Below, piece by piece: positions 58,250-64,000 of a stretch of DNA of 64,000 nucleotides. The stretch covers positions 1 to 64,000 of the forward strand of contig NIRF01000003.1 of assembly GCA_002878375.1 (NCBI GenBank), in the 5' to 3' direction. The DNA comes from Dictyoglomus sp. NZ13-RE01 (GTDB taxonomy: Bacteria; Dictyoglomota; Dictyoglomia; Dictyoglomales; Dictyoglomaceae). How positions within the stretch are numbered: position 1 is the stretch's first letter; each line of letters opens with the position of its first letter. A program made the translations under genes and the position numbers. The notes under the pieces were generated by a model that worked only from the letters and a program-made list of their open reading frames with translations, did not search any database and had not been told where the DNA came from.

Positions 58250-58458
58250 ATGTATCCTCTTTTAAGTTATTTTTTCATTAATTCTGAACAACATTTTAAT
58301 AGATATATTAAATAAAAGCAAAATATTTTAATAAGAAGGAATTAAAGATCTATTTCTATAAAGAGTTTCTTCTTGCTTCTTCAATTAAATCTTCAATGGA
58401 AACACTTTCTTTTATTTGAATAAATTTTTACAATTTTCTACCTCCTACAAAATTTCTA
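58250..58458. other. Gap after the hicA remnant with possible gene debris
   Basis: About 210 bases. On the minus strand FIQIKESVSIEDLIEEARRN can be read at about 58360-58420, preceded by a stop and with no start codon. It may be debris of another small gene, but no family is recognised. GTAGGAGGTAG lies upstream of it without a usable start. Confidence 0.3.
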
Positions 58459-58635
58459 TTAGAATTTAAAATTTATACTATTTTTGTCAAGTAGAAAAGT
58501 GTGAATCGGTACAGTTACTAATATATTCCCTCTTTTAAGTTGTAAATGGCTTCCTTTACTCCTAATTATCACAAATCCCAGTCTCTCTAAAGCCTTAACT
58601 ACATCCTTGGATTTCAAAATAGGCAGTTTAGACAT
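58459..58635 (-). pseudogene. hicA: HicA mRNA interferase, C-terminally truncated
   Basis: 58 residues from the ATG at 58635. LPILKSKDVVKALERLGFVI, then IRSKGSHLQLKR with the catalytic His, then GNILVTVPIHT. After the second histidine the sequence becomes FLLDKNSINFKF and stops, where intact HicA would have the KPLKPGTL-type strand and the last helix. The C-terminal third is lost, so the toxin is probably inactive. It overlaps hicB by 8 bases. Confidence 0.72.
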
Positions 58636-58912
58636 AAGCTTTGATTTGAAGATCAATATTTATCTTAAATACTTCTACAACTCTCGCAGGATCTACTCTT
58701 AGAGGATTCTCTTCCTCTGGAACAGGTCTTATAATAGGCAAATTACTTTCTATAGCACTCTCTAAATAAAGGGTAACTGCTTCCATAAGGTTTTTCTTCG
58801 CCTCTTCAAGAGTTTCTCCTTGGGAAGCTACGTCAACTTCAAGACATAAGGCACTATACCCTTCTTCCTCTTTTATTAATATACCTGTAAATACCAGCGA
58901 TGACTTATCCAT
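58628..58912 (-). CDS. hicB: HicB-family antitoxin
   Basis: 94 residues. FTGILIKEEEGYSALCLEVD and VASQGETLEEAKKNLMEAVT are the partially degraded RNase H-like fold of HicB. No DNA-binding C-terminal domain is attached. GGGAGGC lies ahead of the ATG. Order hicB-hicA with overlap, antitoxin first. Confidence 0.82.
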   Translation of the reverse strand: MDKSSLVFTGILIKEEEGYSALCLEVDVASQGETLEEAKKNLMEAVTLYLESAIESNLPIIRPVPEEENPLRVDPARVVEVFKINIDLQIKAYV

Positions 58913-58954
58913 AAATTAGCCTCCCTTATTTATCCCAATCAGTTTACTATGGAA

Positions 58955-59152
58955 TTATAACTCTTCTTTTAATAAACTCAAAAGAGAATTTATTATAAAA
59001 TCTTTAGCGTCTGATATTTCTATAAGAACAGGTTCTCCTTCTTTAGAGAAATGAATTATCAACTGTCCTTCTTCTTTCGTATAATCTATAGGTTTATTAG
59101 ATAGCTCAATTAAAAGTATATCAACATCTTTACTATACTTAATCTTTCTTAT
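58955..59152 (-). CDS. DUF2283 family protein with a non-standard start
   Basis: Minus-strand translation gives RKIKYSKDVDILLIELSNKP, IDYTKEEGQLIIHFSKEGEP and VLIEISDAKDF, the complete DUF2283 pattern, ending at a TAA at 58955. AAGGAG is well placed, 8 bases before an ATA codon (59150-59152), but no ATG, GTG or TTG lies in a suitable position. Either AUA initiates here or an ATG-to-ATA change has damaged the gene. DUF2283 proteins often accompany DUF4258 toxins; none is present. Confidence 0.6.
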   Translation of the reverse strand: MRKIKYSKDVDILLIELSNKPIDYTKEEGQLIIHFSKEGEPVLIEISDAKDFIINSLLSLLKEEL

Positions 59153-59191
59153 AACTATCTCTCCTTTCTGAATAAAAATTATAAAAAGCTA

Positions 59192-59233
59192 CAATCACTG
59201 ATTACCATTTACCCATAACTCATCACTCGTCAC
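59192..59233 (-). repeat. Heptad array F (6 units in phase)
   Basis: Minus strand: GTGACGA (59227-59233), GTGATGA, GTTATGG, GTAAATG, GTAATCA, GTGATTG (59192-59198). All six keep the 7-base phase though the last four have drifted. The array starts with the last base of the upstream gene's stop codon, again sense-oriented at a gene 3' end. Confidence 0.75.
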
Positions 59234-59475
59234 TATATGTTACCACAATACTCGAGCTTTTCTAAGAATTTTTTACAATCTTCCCATGTAAGATGAAAAT
59301 CAATAATGTCAGAAAGTCCAATATAAGCTAATATATCCCTTATCGTATCAAAATGCTCTTCTTCAAATTCTTCTTCCATAAAAGCTTTCTCTGCCCAATT
59401 TACCAATTCCTCTATAGAAATTTTATTATACATGTAATTTATCAATTTACTTGCTAAATCCTTAGTCGTGATCAT
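59233..59475 (-). CDS. Conserved small helical protein
   Basis: 80 residues. MITTKDLASKLINYMYNKIS then IEELVNWAEKAFMEEEFEEE and IGLSDIIDFHLTWEDCKKFL. Very similar short proteins are widespread beside toxin-antitoxin genes, but no function is known to me. All-helical with an acidic middle. GGGAGAAAAT precedes the ATG. Its stop codon abuts heptad array F. Confidence 0.6.
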   Translation of the reverse strand: MITTKDLASKLINYMYNKISIEELVNWAEKAFMEEEFEEEHFDTIRDILAYIGLSDIIDFHLTWEDCKKFLEKLEYCGNI

Positions 59476-59562
59476 ATTTTCTCCCTTTAACCAAAATAAA
59501 ATTTTTTAGAAAAAGTATAACAAAATTTTATCTTTCTTTACAGAAAAGCAGTGAAATGTTGA

Positions 59563-59758
59563 ATTTGTTTAGGACAACCTACAATTCGAGGGATGAGAAT
59601 TACTGTAAGTGTCACTCTGAAAAATGCTATCAAGTGGTAAATCCATTCAAGAAATACTTTCTGCATATTCTGGATTAGAAGAGGAAGATATAAGATGAGC
59701 ATTTAGGTATACAGCTTAGGTAATTTCAGATTAAGTTTTTATGATATCAAACAAATAA
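59563..59758 (+). pseudogene. DUF433 gene remnant, paralogue of 56932-57168
   Basis: Plus strand: ICLGQPTIRGMRITVSVTLK, a one-base gain in an A run at 59620-59624, then in the next frame SSGKSIQEILSAYSGLEEED followed by IR-stop-AFRYTA-stop-VISD-stop-VFMISNK. It aligns end to end with the intact DUF433 gene. One frameshift and four stop codons make it clearly dead. Its DUF5615 partner fragment lies at 62283, beyond two glycosyltransferase genes. Confidence 0.8.
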
Positions 59759-59831
59759 CAACAAGACTATCATGATTATCAAAGTTTTAATGGTTACATA
59801 TTTTGTAATATCAGATTCAGAGGTGGCTATA

Positions 59832-61034
59832 CTAAATCCAAGTTTTGTTTTTAGATAGTATTAACCTATATAAATCTTCCCACTGAGTTAACCATCCTTC
59901 ATAATCTAAAAATTTTCGAGCACTTTGTCTTATAATATCAGATTTATTCCTCCATTCTAAAATACCAGCTTCAAACCTTAGCAATTTTTCTTCTAAATCT
60001 CCTTCTTTATAAGGGTCAAAAAGAATACCATTTACTCCATTAATAATCATCTCAGGTATGCCACCTATATCACTTCCAATTACAGGTACACCAAAGGCAA
60101 ATGATTCTATGACAACCATTCCAAAGGTTTCATAACAAATACTTGGGACAATTGTAACATCTACTTTCTCAAAAAAGCTTTTAGGTTCAACCCTTCCCAT
60201 AAAATTTATCGAATCATCACCATATTTTGATTTTAAATACTCCTCATAATCCTGCTTGCCAGAACCTGCTACAAATAATCTATAGTTTGGCTTTTTAACT
60301 TTATGATAAGCTTTCAATAAAACCTCTATACCCTTATTTGGAGCCAAAGTTCCAATAAAACCCAAATTTATATATTTAGGGTCCAATTTTTTTTCAACTA
60401 TAAAATCACTAAGTTTAAGAGAGTTATATATTACTTTCTTGATAGGCACTTCTTTAAAATATCCGTAACTTAAATATTTACTGAGAATAAAATTGCTAAC
60501 TCCAACAACTGCTTTAAGGTTATTAGATTTTAATTTATAAGGAAATCTCATTAGTTTACAAGTTAAACATTGATTTACACATACAACATTATTTTTAAAC
60601 ATGTTTGCTGGACATAGGAGATATAGATCATGAAGAACTTGAATAGCTGGCACATTAGAATCGCTTATAGCATACCATATAGAACTAGACCAACCTTGAG
60701 TATTATGAATTGATAAAATATCAGGTTTAAAATCTCTAACTTGTTTTAGTATAATTTTTTTAGCTATAGGATTATAAACATCTAGAATATGCCATAATCT
60801 TCGCTTTAATAAAGGTTGTCTAATTTTTCCATAAGGTAAATATATATTAGGAATTTTAGCTCTATAAACTGGAATCCCATTTATAATTTCCTCCTTATCA
60901 TTTTTATCCCAAAAACTCAAAACTTTTACTTCATGCCCCATATAAAACGCACCTTCCACTAAATTTTTTAAAACAATTTCAGCTCCACCACCTATGAATG
61001 GCTCATAAAGAACATTGATAAAAAGAATTTTCAT
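59832..61034 (-). CDS. Glycosyltransferase family 4
   Basis: 400 residues. FINVLYEPFIGGGAEIVLKN, LSIHNTQGWSSSIWYA, IGTLAPNKGIEVLLKAYHKV and PSICYETFGMVVIESFAFGV are GT4 features. A CVNQCLTCKL segment (about 152-161) is found in a subgroup of these enzymes. It lies with the divergent HlpA-like gene inside a segment that splits a decayed DUF433/DUF5615 pair. Confidence 0.87.
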   Translation of the reverse strand: MKILFINVLYEPFIGGGAEIVLKNLVEGAFYMGHEVKVLSFWDKNDKEEIINGIPVYRAKIPNIYLPYGKIRQPLLKRRLWHILDVYNPIAKKIILKQVRDFKPDILSIHNTQGWSSSIWYAISDSNVPAIQVLHDLYLLCPANMFKNNVVCVNQCLTCKLMRFPYKLKSNNLKAVVGVSNFILSKYLSYGYFKEVPIKKVIYNSLKLSDFIVEKKLDPKYINLGFIGTLAPNKGIEVLLKAYHKVKKPNYRLFVAGSGKQDYEEYLKSKYGDDSINFMGRVEPKSFFEKVDVTIVPSICYETFGMVVIESFAFGVPVIGSDIGGIPEMIINGVNGILFDPYKEGDLEEKLLRFEAGILEWRNKSDIIRQSARKFLDYEGWLTQWEDLYRLILSKNKTWI

Positions 61035-61215
61035 ATCAACCTCACCTTTTCTAATTTTCTTTTCTCACTTAGCTTATTAATAATTATGTTTTTTTTAAAT
61101 TATTTTATATCAAAATATAGAGCTATTCTACTAAATAACTATTTACTGATTATGTAAGATATTGTATTTTAATATAAAAAACTATGTCTTTAAAATTATT
61201 AAGGAGAAAGTTTAA

Positions 61216-62214
61216 ATGAATCAATTTAATAAACCTATACTATTTATTGTCTTTAATAGATTAGATACTACAAAGAAGGTTTTTGACCAAATTAGAAAAA
61301 TTAAACCTCCAAAATTATATATTGCTTCAGATGGACCAAGAAACGAATCCGAAAAACTCAAAGTTTTACAGGTTCGAGAATTCATAATGAAAAATATTGA
61401 CTGGAGTTGTGAAATAAAAACAAAATTTAGAGAAAAGAACTTAGGAGTAGGTTTTGGTCCAAATGACGCTATTACTTGGTTTTTTTCTGAAGAGGAGTCT
61501 GGGATTATTCTTGAAGATGATTGTTTACCCTCTATAAGTTTTTTCGAATTTTGTAATGAATTATTAGATTTATACAAAAATAATAAAAAAGTTGGAGTTA
61601 TACAAGGATTTAATCCTTTTCCTAGAGAAAACTATCTATATAGTTATTTTTTCTCTAAATACGATTTAAAATGGGGATGGGCTACGTGGAGAGATAGATG
61701 GGAATATCAAGATATGTATACTATAGATTGGCCGCAAGTTAAAAAATCTAACTTTTTAAGCAAAATTTCACGGGGTAATAGATTAGTCAAACTTTACTGG
61801 GAATTAGTTTTTGACCAAATTCATAGAAATCCTTCTCTGGCATGGGATGTCCAGTTTACATATCAAATTTTAAAAAGGAATTTATTGACAATTGTTCCCA
61901 AAAAGAATCTTATTTTAAATATTGGTTATAGAGAAGATGCATCAAGTACTAAATGGGAAATCCCAAAACATATAAAGCTTCTAAATCTTGATGAAATTGA
62001 ATTTCCATTAATACACCCTCAAGAGATTAAAACATGTGAAGAGTATGATAATTTAGTAGAAACTATTCATTTTGAAATGAATTTAAGAACTATTTTAAGA
62101 TATAAATTTAGAAATTTCCTGGATTCTAATGCATTTACTAGAAAAACTTTTTTGCCCGTGTTTACAAGTATTTATAGAGGTTATAAATATCTAAAATTAA
62201 AATTAAAAAGGTAA
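61216..62214 (+). CDS. HlpA-like glycosyltransferase (GT-A nucleotide-diphospho-sugar transferase)
   Basis: 332 residues. KPILFIVFNRLDTTKKVFDQ, LYIASDGPRNESEK, NLGVGFGPNDAITWFFSEEE and GIILEDDCLPS (metal-binding acidic motif) mark this family, often annotated as hemolytic protein HlpA-like although the name gives no reliable function. SKYDLKWGWATWRDRWE is the second conserved block. AAGGAG lies before the ATG. It has no neighbour on its own strand. Confidence 0.8.
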   Translation: MNQFNKPILFIVFNRLDTTKKVFDQIRKIKPPKLYIASDGPRNESEKLKVLQVREFIMKNIDWSCEIKTKFREKNLGVGFGPNDAITWFFSEEESGIILEDDCLPSISFFEFCNELLDLYKNNKKVGVIQGFNPFPRENYLYSYFFSKYDLKWGWATWRDRWEYQDMYTIDWPQVKKSNFLSKISRGNRLVKLYWELVFDQIHRNPSLAWDVQFTYQILKRNLLTIVPKKNLILNIGYREDASSTKWEIPKHIKLLNLDEIEFPLIHPQEIKTCEEYDNLVETIHFEMNLRTILRYKFRNFLDSNAFTRKTFLPVFTSIYRGYKYLKLKLKR

Positions 62215-62282
62215 TCTGAAAATAATCAGATATGCAACTTGGTTAGTTTCAGAGTAGATTCATTGGCTTATATTACACACTC

Positions 62283-62360
62283 ATGAAAAACAGGTTTCTG
62301 ATCGATGTGAACATTTCACTAAAAACAGTAAAAACCTCACAAGAACAAGGAATAAGCTAA
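62283..62360 (+). pseudogene. DUF5615 gene fragment (partner of the DUF433 remnant)
   Basis: MKNRFLIDVNISLKTVKTSQ then EQGIS and a stop, 25 residues. It aligns with the first 22 residues of the intact DUF5615 protein (FLADMNISPKTVKALQEFGW). The rest of the gene is gone. Same strand as the DUF433 remnant 2.5 kb upstream. Confidence 0.65.
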
Positions 62361-62372
62361 AATAATAAGATA

Positions 62373-62438
62373 TTAGGATGAGAATGATAGATATTGATAC
62401 TTTTTTCCTGTACCTCCTGCTAGTATTACTCCCTTCAT
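62373..62438 (-). pseudogene. RmlA-type nucleotidyltransferase N-terminal fragment
   Basis: Minus strand from the ATG at 62438: MKGVILAGGTGKKYQYLSFS, then S and a stop. KGVILAGGTG is the nucleotide-binding start of glucose-1-phosphate thymidylyltransferases and relatives. GAGGTGAACAG precedes the ATG. Nothing after the glycine loop resembles the family, so only the 5' end survives. Confidence 0.65.
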
Positions 62439-62507
62439 CTGTTCACCTCAAATAATCAAAATATACCATTGTTTTTATCATATATTGATATCTAATTTAT
62501 TTCAACA

Positions 62508-62537
62508 TTGACAATCTCTAAAATTGAAAACTAAAAT
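62508..62537 (+). promoter_or_regulatory. tRNA-Leu promoter
   Basis: Perfect TTGACA (62508-62513), 18 bases, TAAAAT (62532-62537), predicted start about 14 bases ahead of the tRNA. Confidence 0.6.
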
Positions 62538-62557
62538 ATAACTTAGAGTTATTTTAT

Positions 62558-62645
62558 GCGGATGTGGCGGAATGGCAGACGCGCAAGACTCAGGATCTTG
62601 TGGGGTAAACTCCCCGTGGGGGTTCAAATCCCCCCATCCGCACCA
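62558..62645 (+). tRNA. tRNA-Leu (anticodon CAG)
   Basis: The acceptor stem GCGGATG/CATCCGC closes the molecule, with discriminator A and an encoded CCA end (62643-62645). The anticodon stem CAAGA/TCTTG encloses the loop CTCAGGA with anticodon CAG. A long variable arm (GGGG-TAAA-CTCCCC type) marks a class II tRNA, and the T arm is GGGGG-TTCAAAT-CCCCC. It reads leucine CUG codons. Confidence 0.95.
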
Positions 62646-62650
62646 ATCTT

Positions 62651-63515
62651 CTATTTTATTTCCTCTATTCTTACTGGTCTTTTCTCTACATAACCTTTCT
62701 TGGCAGCTAATGAAACTTTTAAAGACTCTATAGCATCTCTTGATCCTAGAGAGGGTTTTTTTCCTTCAAAAATCGCTTTAAAGAATGCTTCTTTCCCCAT
62801 GAATTTCTGCCCTTATATCATAGCCATATACCGCTCTTCTTGAGTTTTCAATTACCCCTAAAGCTCCATTTTTAAATCTCAATAAGATTACTGCCGTATC
62901 TACATCTTCTAATTCCCCAATTCTCGTATTAATTTAAAACATTACCCCACACCATTACCTCTTCGATTTCTCCCATAAAAAACCTTGCTACATCAAAATC
63001 ATGTATTGCCATATCCACAAAGACACCCTAAGAAACCTTTAAATATTCAATAGAAGGAGCTGGATCTCTTGTCAGACTTGAAAATTGTTCTAACCTTCCC
63101 TCTTCAATTAATTCCTTAGCTTTTGAATAAGAAGGATCAAATATTCTCTAAAAACCAATTTGGAAAGGAACATTCATTTCTTCAACAACTTTTAATGCCT
63201 CTTCAGTTTCAAAAAGATTTAATGCTACTGGTTTTTCACAAAAAATTGCCCTTTTGTTCTTTGCAGATAATTTTATATAGTGAGCATGGGTGTTTGTTGG
63301 CATTACAATTATCACTGCTTCCACATTAGGATCTAAAATAGCAGATTCAGGATCACCAGAATCTTTTTCTGCTTTTGCTAAAAATTGTGCTTTCTTTGCG
63401 GATTCTATTATAGTATCTTCCACAACAACTACTTTTACATGTGAAAGACAACTAAGATTTTTAGCAAGCTCCTGTTCTATCCTTCCTGCCCCTAAAAGGG
63501 CAACTCCAATTTTCT
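62651..63515 (-). pseudogene. Gfo/Idh/MocA (inositol-dehydrogenase-like) pseudogene
   Basis: Minus strand: KIGVALLGAGRIEQELAKNL at the start, AVIIVMPTNTHAHYIKLSAK and FCEKPVALNLFETEEALK in an intact 91-codon middle part (63148-63423). After PFQIGF comes a stop, then RIFDPSYSKAKELIEEGR, then EYLKVS-stop-GVFVDMAIHDFDVARFF, with more stops and frame changes up to EEIK-stop at 62651. No start codon is left at the 5' end (TAG precedes KIGV). Several independent lesions. It follows a sugar isomerase gene, as iolG-like genes often do. Confidence 0.85.
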
Positions 63516-63519
63516 ATAT

Positions 63520-64000
63520 CTAAGATTCCTTCCTTAAAAATTTTTTCAAAAAATCAAGATTCCTTTTTACTGTTTCCTCTATACTTAAATTAGATACACA
63601 TTCTAATGATACAAATCCATTATAATTTATTTCTCTTAGAGCTTTAAAAACTTCTGAAAAATCTAAATTTCCTGTACCTGGAATTCCTCTATTATCATCT
63701 GCAACATGAACATACCAAATTTTATCTCTATATTTTAAAATAGTCTCATAAATACTTTCTTCTTCTTTATTCATATGATATGTATCTGCAAGAATCCCCA
63801 AATTATCCAAACCTAAATCTTCTATAAACTCGTAAGCCTCGGAAAATTTATTAAGAAGGGTGGTATTTAAAGAATTTATAGGTTCTATCAAGATCTTAAC
63901 TCCTAAACTTTGAGCGTATTCACCACATTCTTTTACACTATCCTTTAAAATTTTCAAAGCTAACTCTTTGTTTTCAGGTTTTCCCCTTATTAGTCCAATT
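63520..64000 (-). CDS. TIM-barrel sugar phosphate isomerase/epimerase, 3' part
   Basis: The C-terminal 159 or so residues are in the window and the frame stays open to the edge. IGLIRGKPENKELALKILKD, VKILIEPINSLNTTLLNKFS (metal Glu), LGILADTYHMNKEEESI (Asp, His) and YVHVADDNRGIPGTGNLDF (His, Asp) are the metal-site strands of the xylose-isomerase-like TIM barrel family (IolE/IolI/hydroxypyruvate isomerase group). It is probably of the myo-inositol/ketose epimerase type. Its neighbouring dehydrogenase is dead. Confidence 0.85.
   Translation of the reverse strand, partial: IGLIRGKPENKELALKILKDSVKECGEYAQSLGVKILIEPINSLNTTLLNKFSEAYEFIEDLGLDNLGILADTYHMNKEEESIYETILKYRDKIWYVHVADDNRGIPGTGNLDFSEVFKALREINYNGFVSLECVSNLSIEETVKRNLDFLKKFLRKES

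Overview
The window is an AT-rich bacterial chromosome segment. It very probably comes from an anaerobic thermophile of the Dictyoglomus type. The reasons are the character of the housekeeping proteins, a KaiC-domain protein of a family found only in thermophiles together with its small partner, and the sugar-polymer catabolic genes. The genus is an inference; no search was run.

Region 1 (1-10.9 kb, minus strand) is one transcription block: rpoB, rpoC, rpsL, rpsG, fusA, and the first codons of tuf. A promoter pair sits between rpoC and rpsL. rpoC, rpsL and probably fusA start with TTG or GTG behind strong Shine-Dalgarno (SD) sites. Region 2 (10.9-13.7 kb) holds a half-size Gdt1-like membrane protein, an MFS transporter and the KaiC-domain/regulator pair. 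Region 3 (13.8-25.7 kb, plus strand) is a tightly packed housekeeping run: rel, dtd, hisS, aspS, malic enzyme, purA, tsaE, tsaB, rimI, tsaD, and a UPF0104 membrane protein. A radical SAM/SPASM protein with a winged-helix partner follows (25.7-27.7 kb).

Region 4 (27.7-32.6 kb, minus strand) is a sugar operon: GH51 arabinofuranosidase, a class II aldolase/epimerase, a fucose/arabinose-isomerase-fold enzyme and a NIF3 protein. Its first gene is preceded by a 36-codon remnant of a LacI repressor DNA-binding domain.

Region 5 (32.6-38.9 kb and 56.5-59.5 kb) is a graveyard of toxin-antitoxin modules. In several pairs the antitoxin-side gene is intact and the toxin-side gene is truncated (HepT, MazF, a TumE-like protein, HicA). 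Most remnants are too short for ordinary gene calling.

Region 6 (34.2-35.3 and 38.9-56.4 kb, minus strand, plus 59.8-62.2 kb) is a surface-polysaccharide locus. It has enzymes for a bacillosamine-type sugar (PglF/WbpM, DegT aminotransferase, PglD, PglC) and for a diacetamido-mannuronic-acid-type sugar (WecB/WbpI-like, WbpA with a 480-residue intein, WbpB-like, WbpD-like). It also has several GT4 glycosyltransferases, a Wzy-like polymerase/ligase and ManC. No Wzx flippase was seen.

The most unusual signal is a family of degenerate heptanucleotide arrays (consensus GTGACRN, units kept in 7-nt phase). They occur at 33.9, 38.5, 47.9, 48.1, 49.1 and 59.2 kb. Three genes take their last codons and stop codon from an array, and a fourth stops one base into one. 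Two arrays in opposite orientation bracket a remnant of a four-helix-bundle (23S intervening-sequence type) protein. Two arrays in the same orientation bracket the wbpB-like gene.

Region 7 (59.5-64 kb) has a decayed DUF433/DUF5615 pair split by a two-glycosyltransferase segment, a 21-codon RmlA remnant, tRNA-Leu(CAG), a decayed Gfo/Idh dehydrogenase and the 3' part of a TIM-barrel sugar isomerase.
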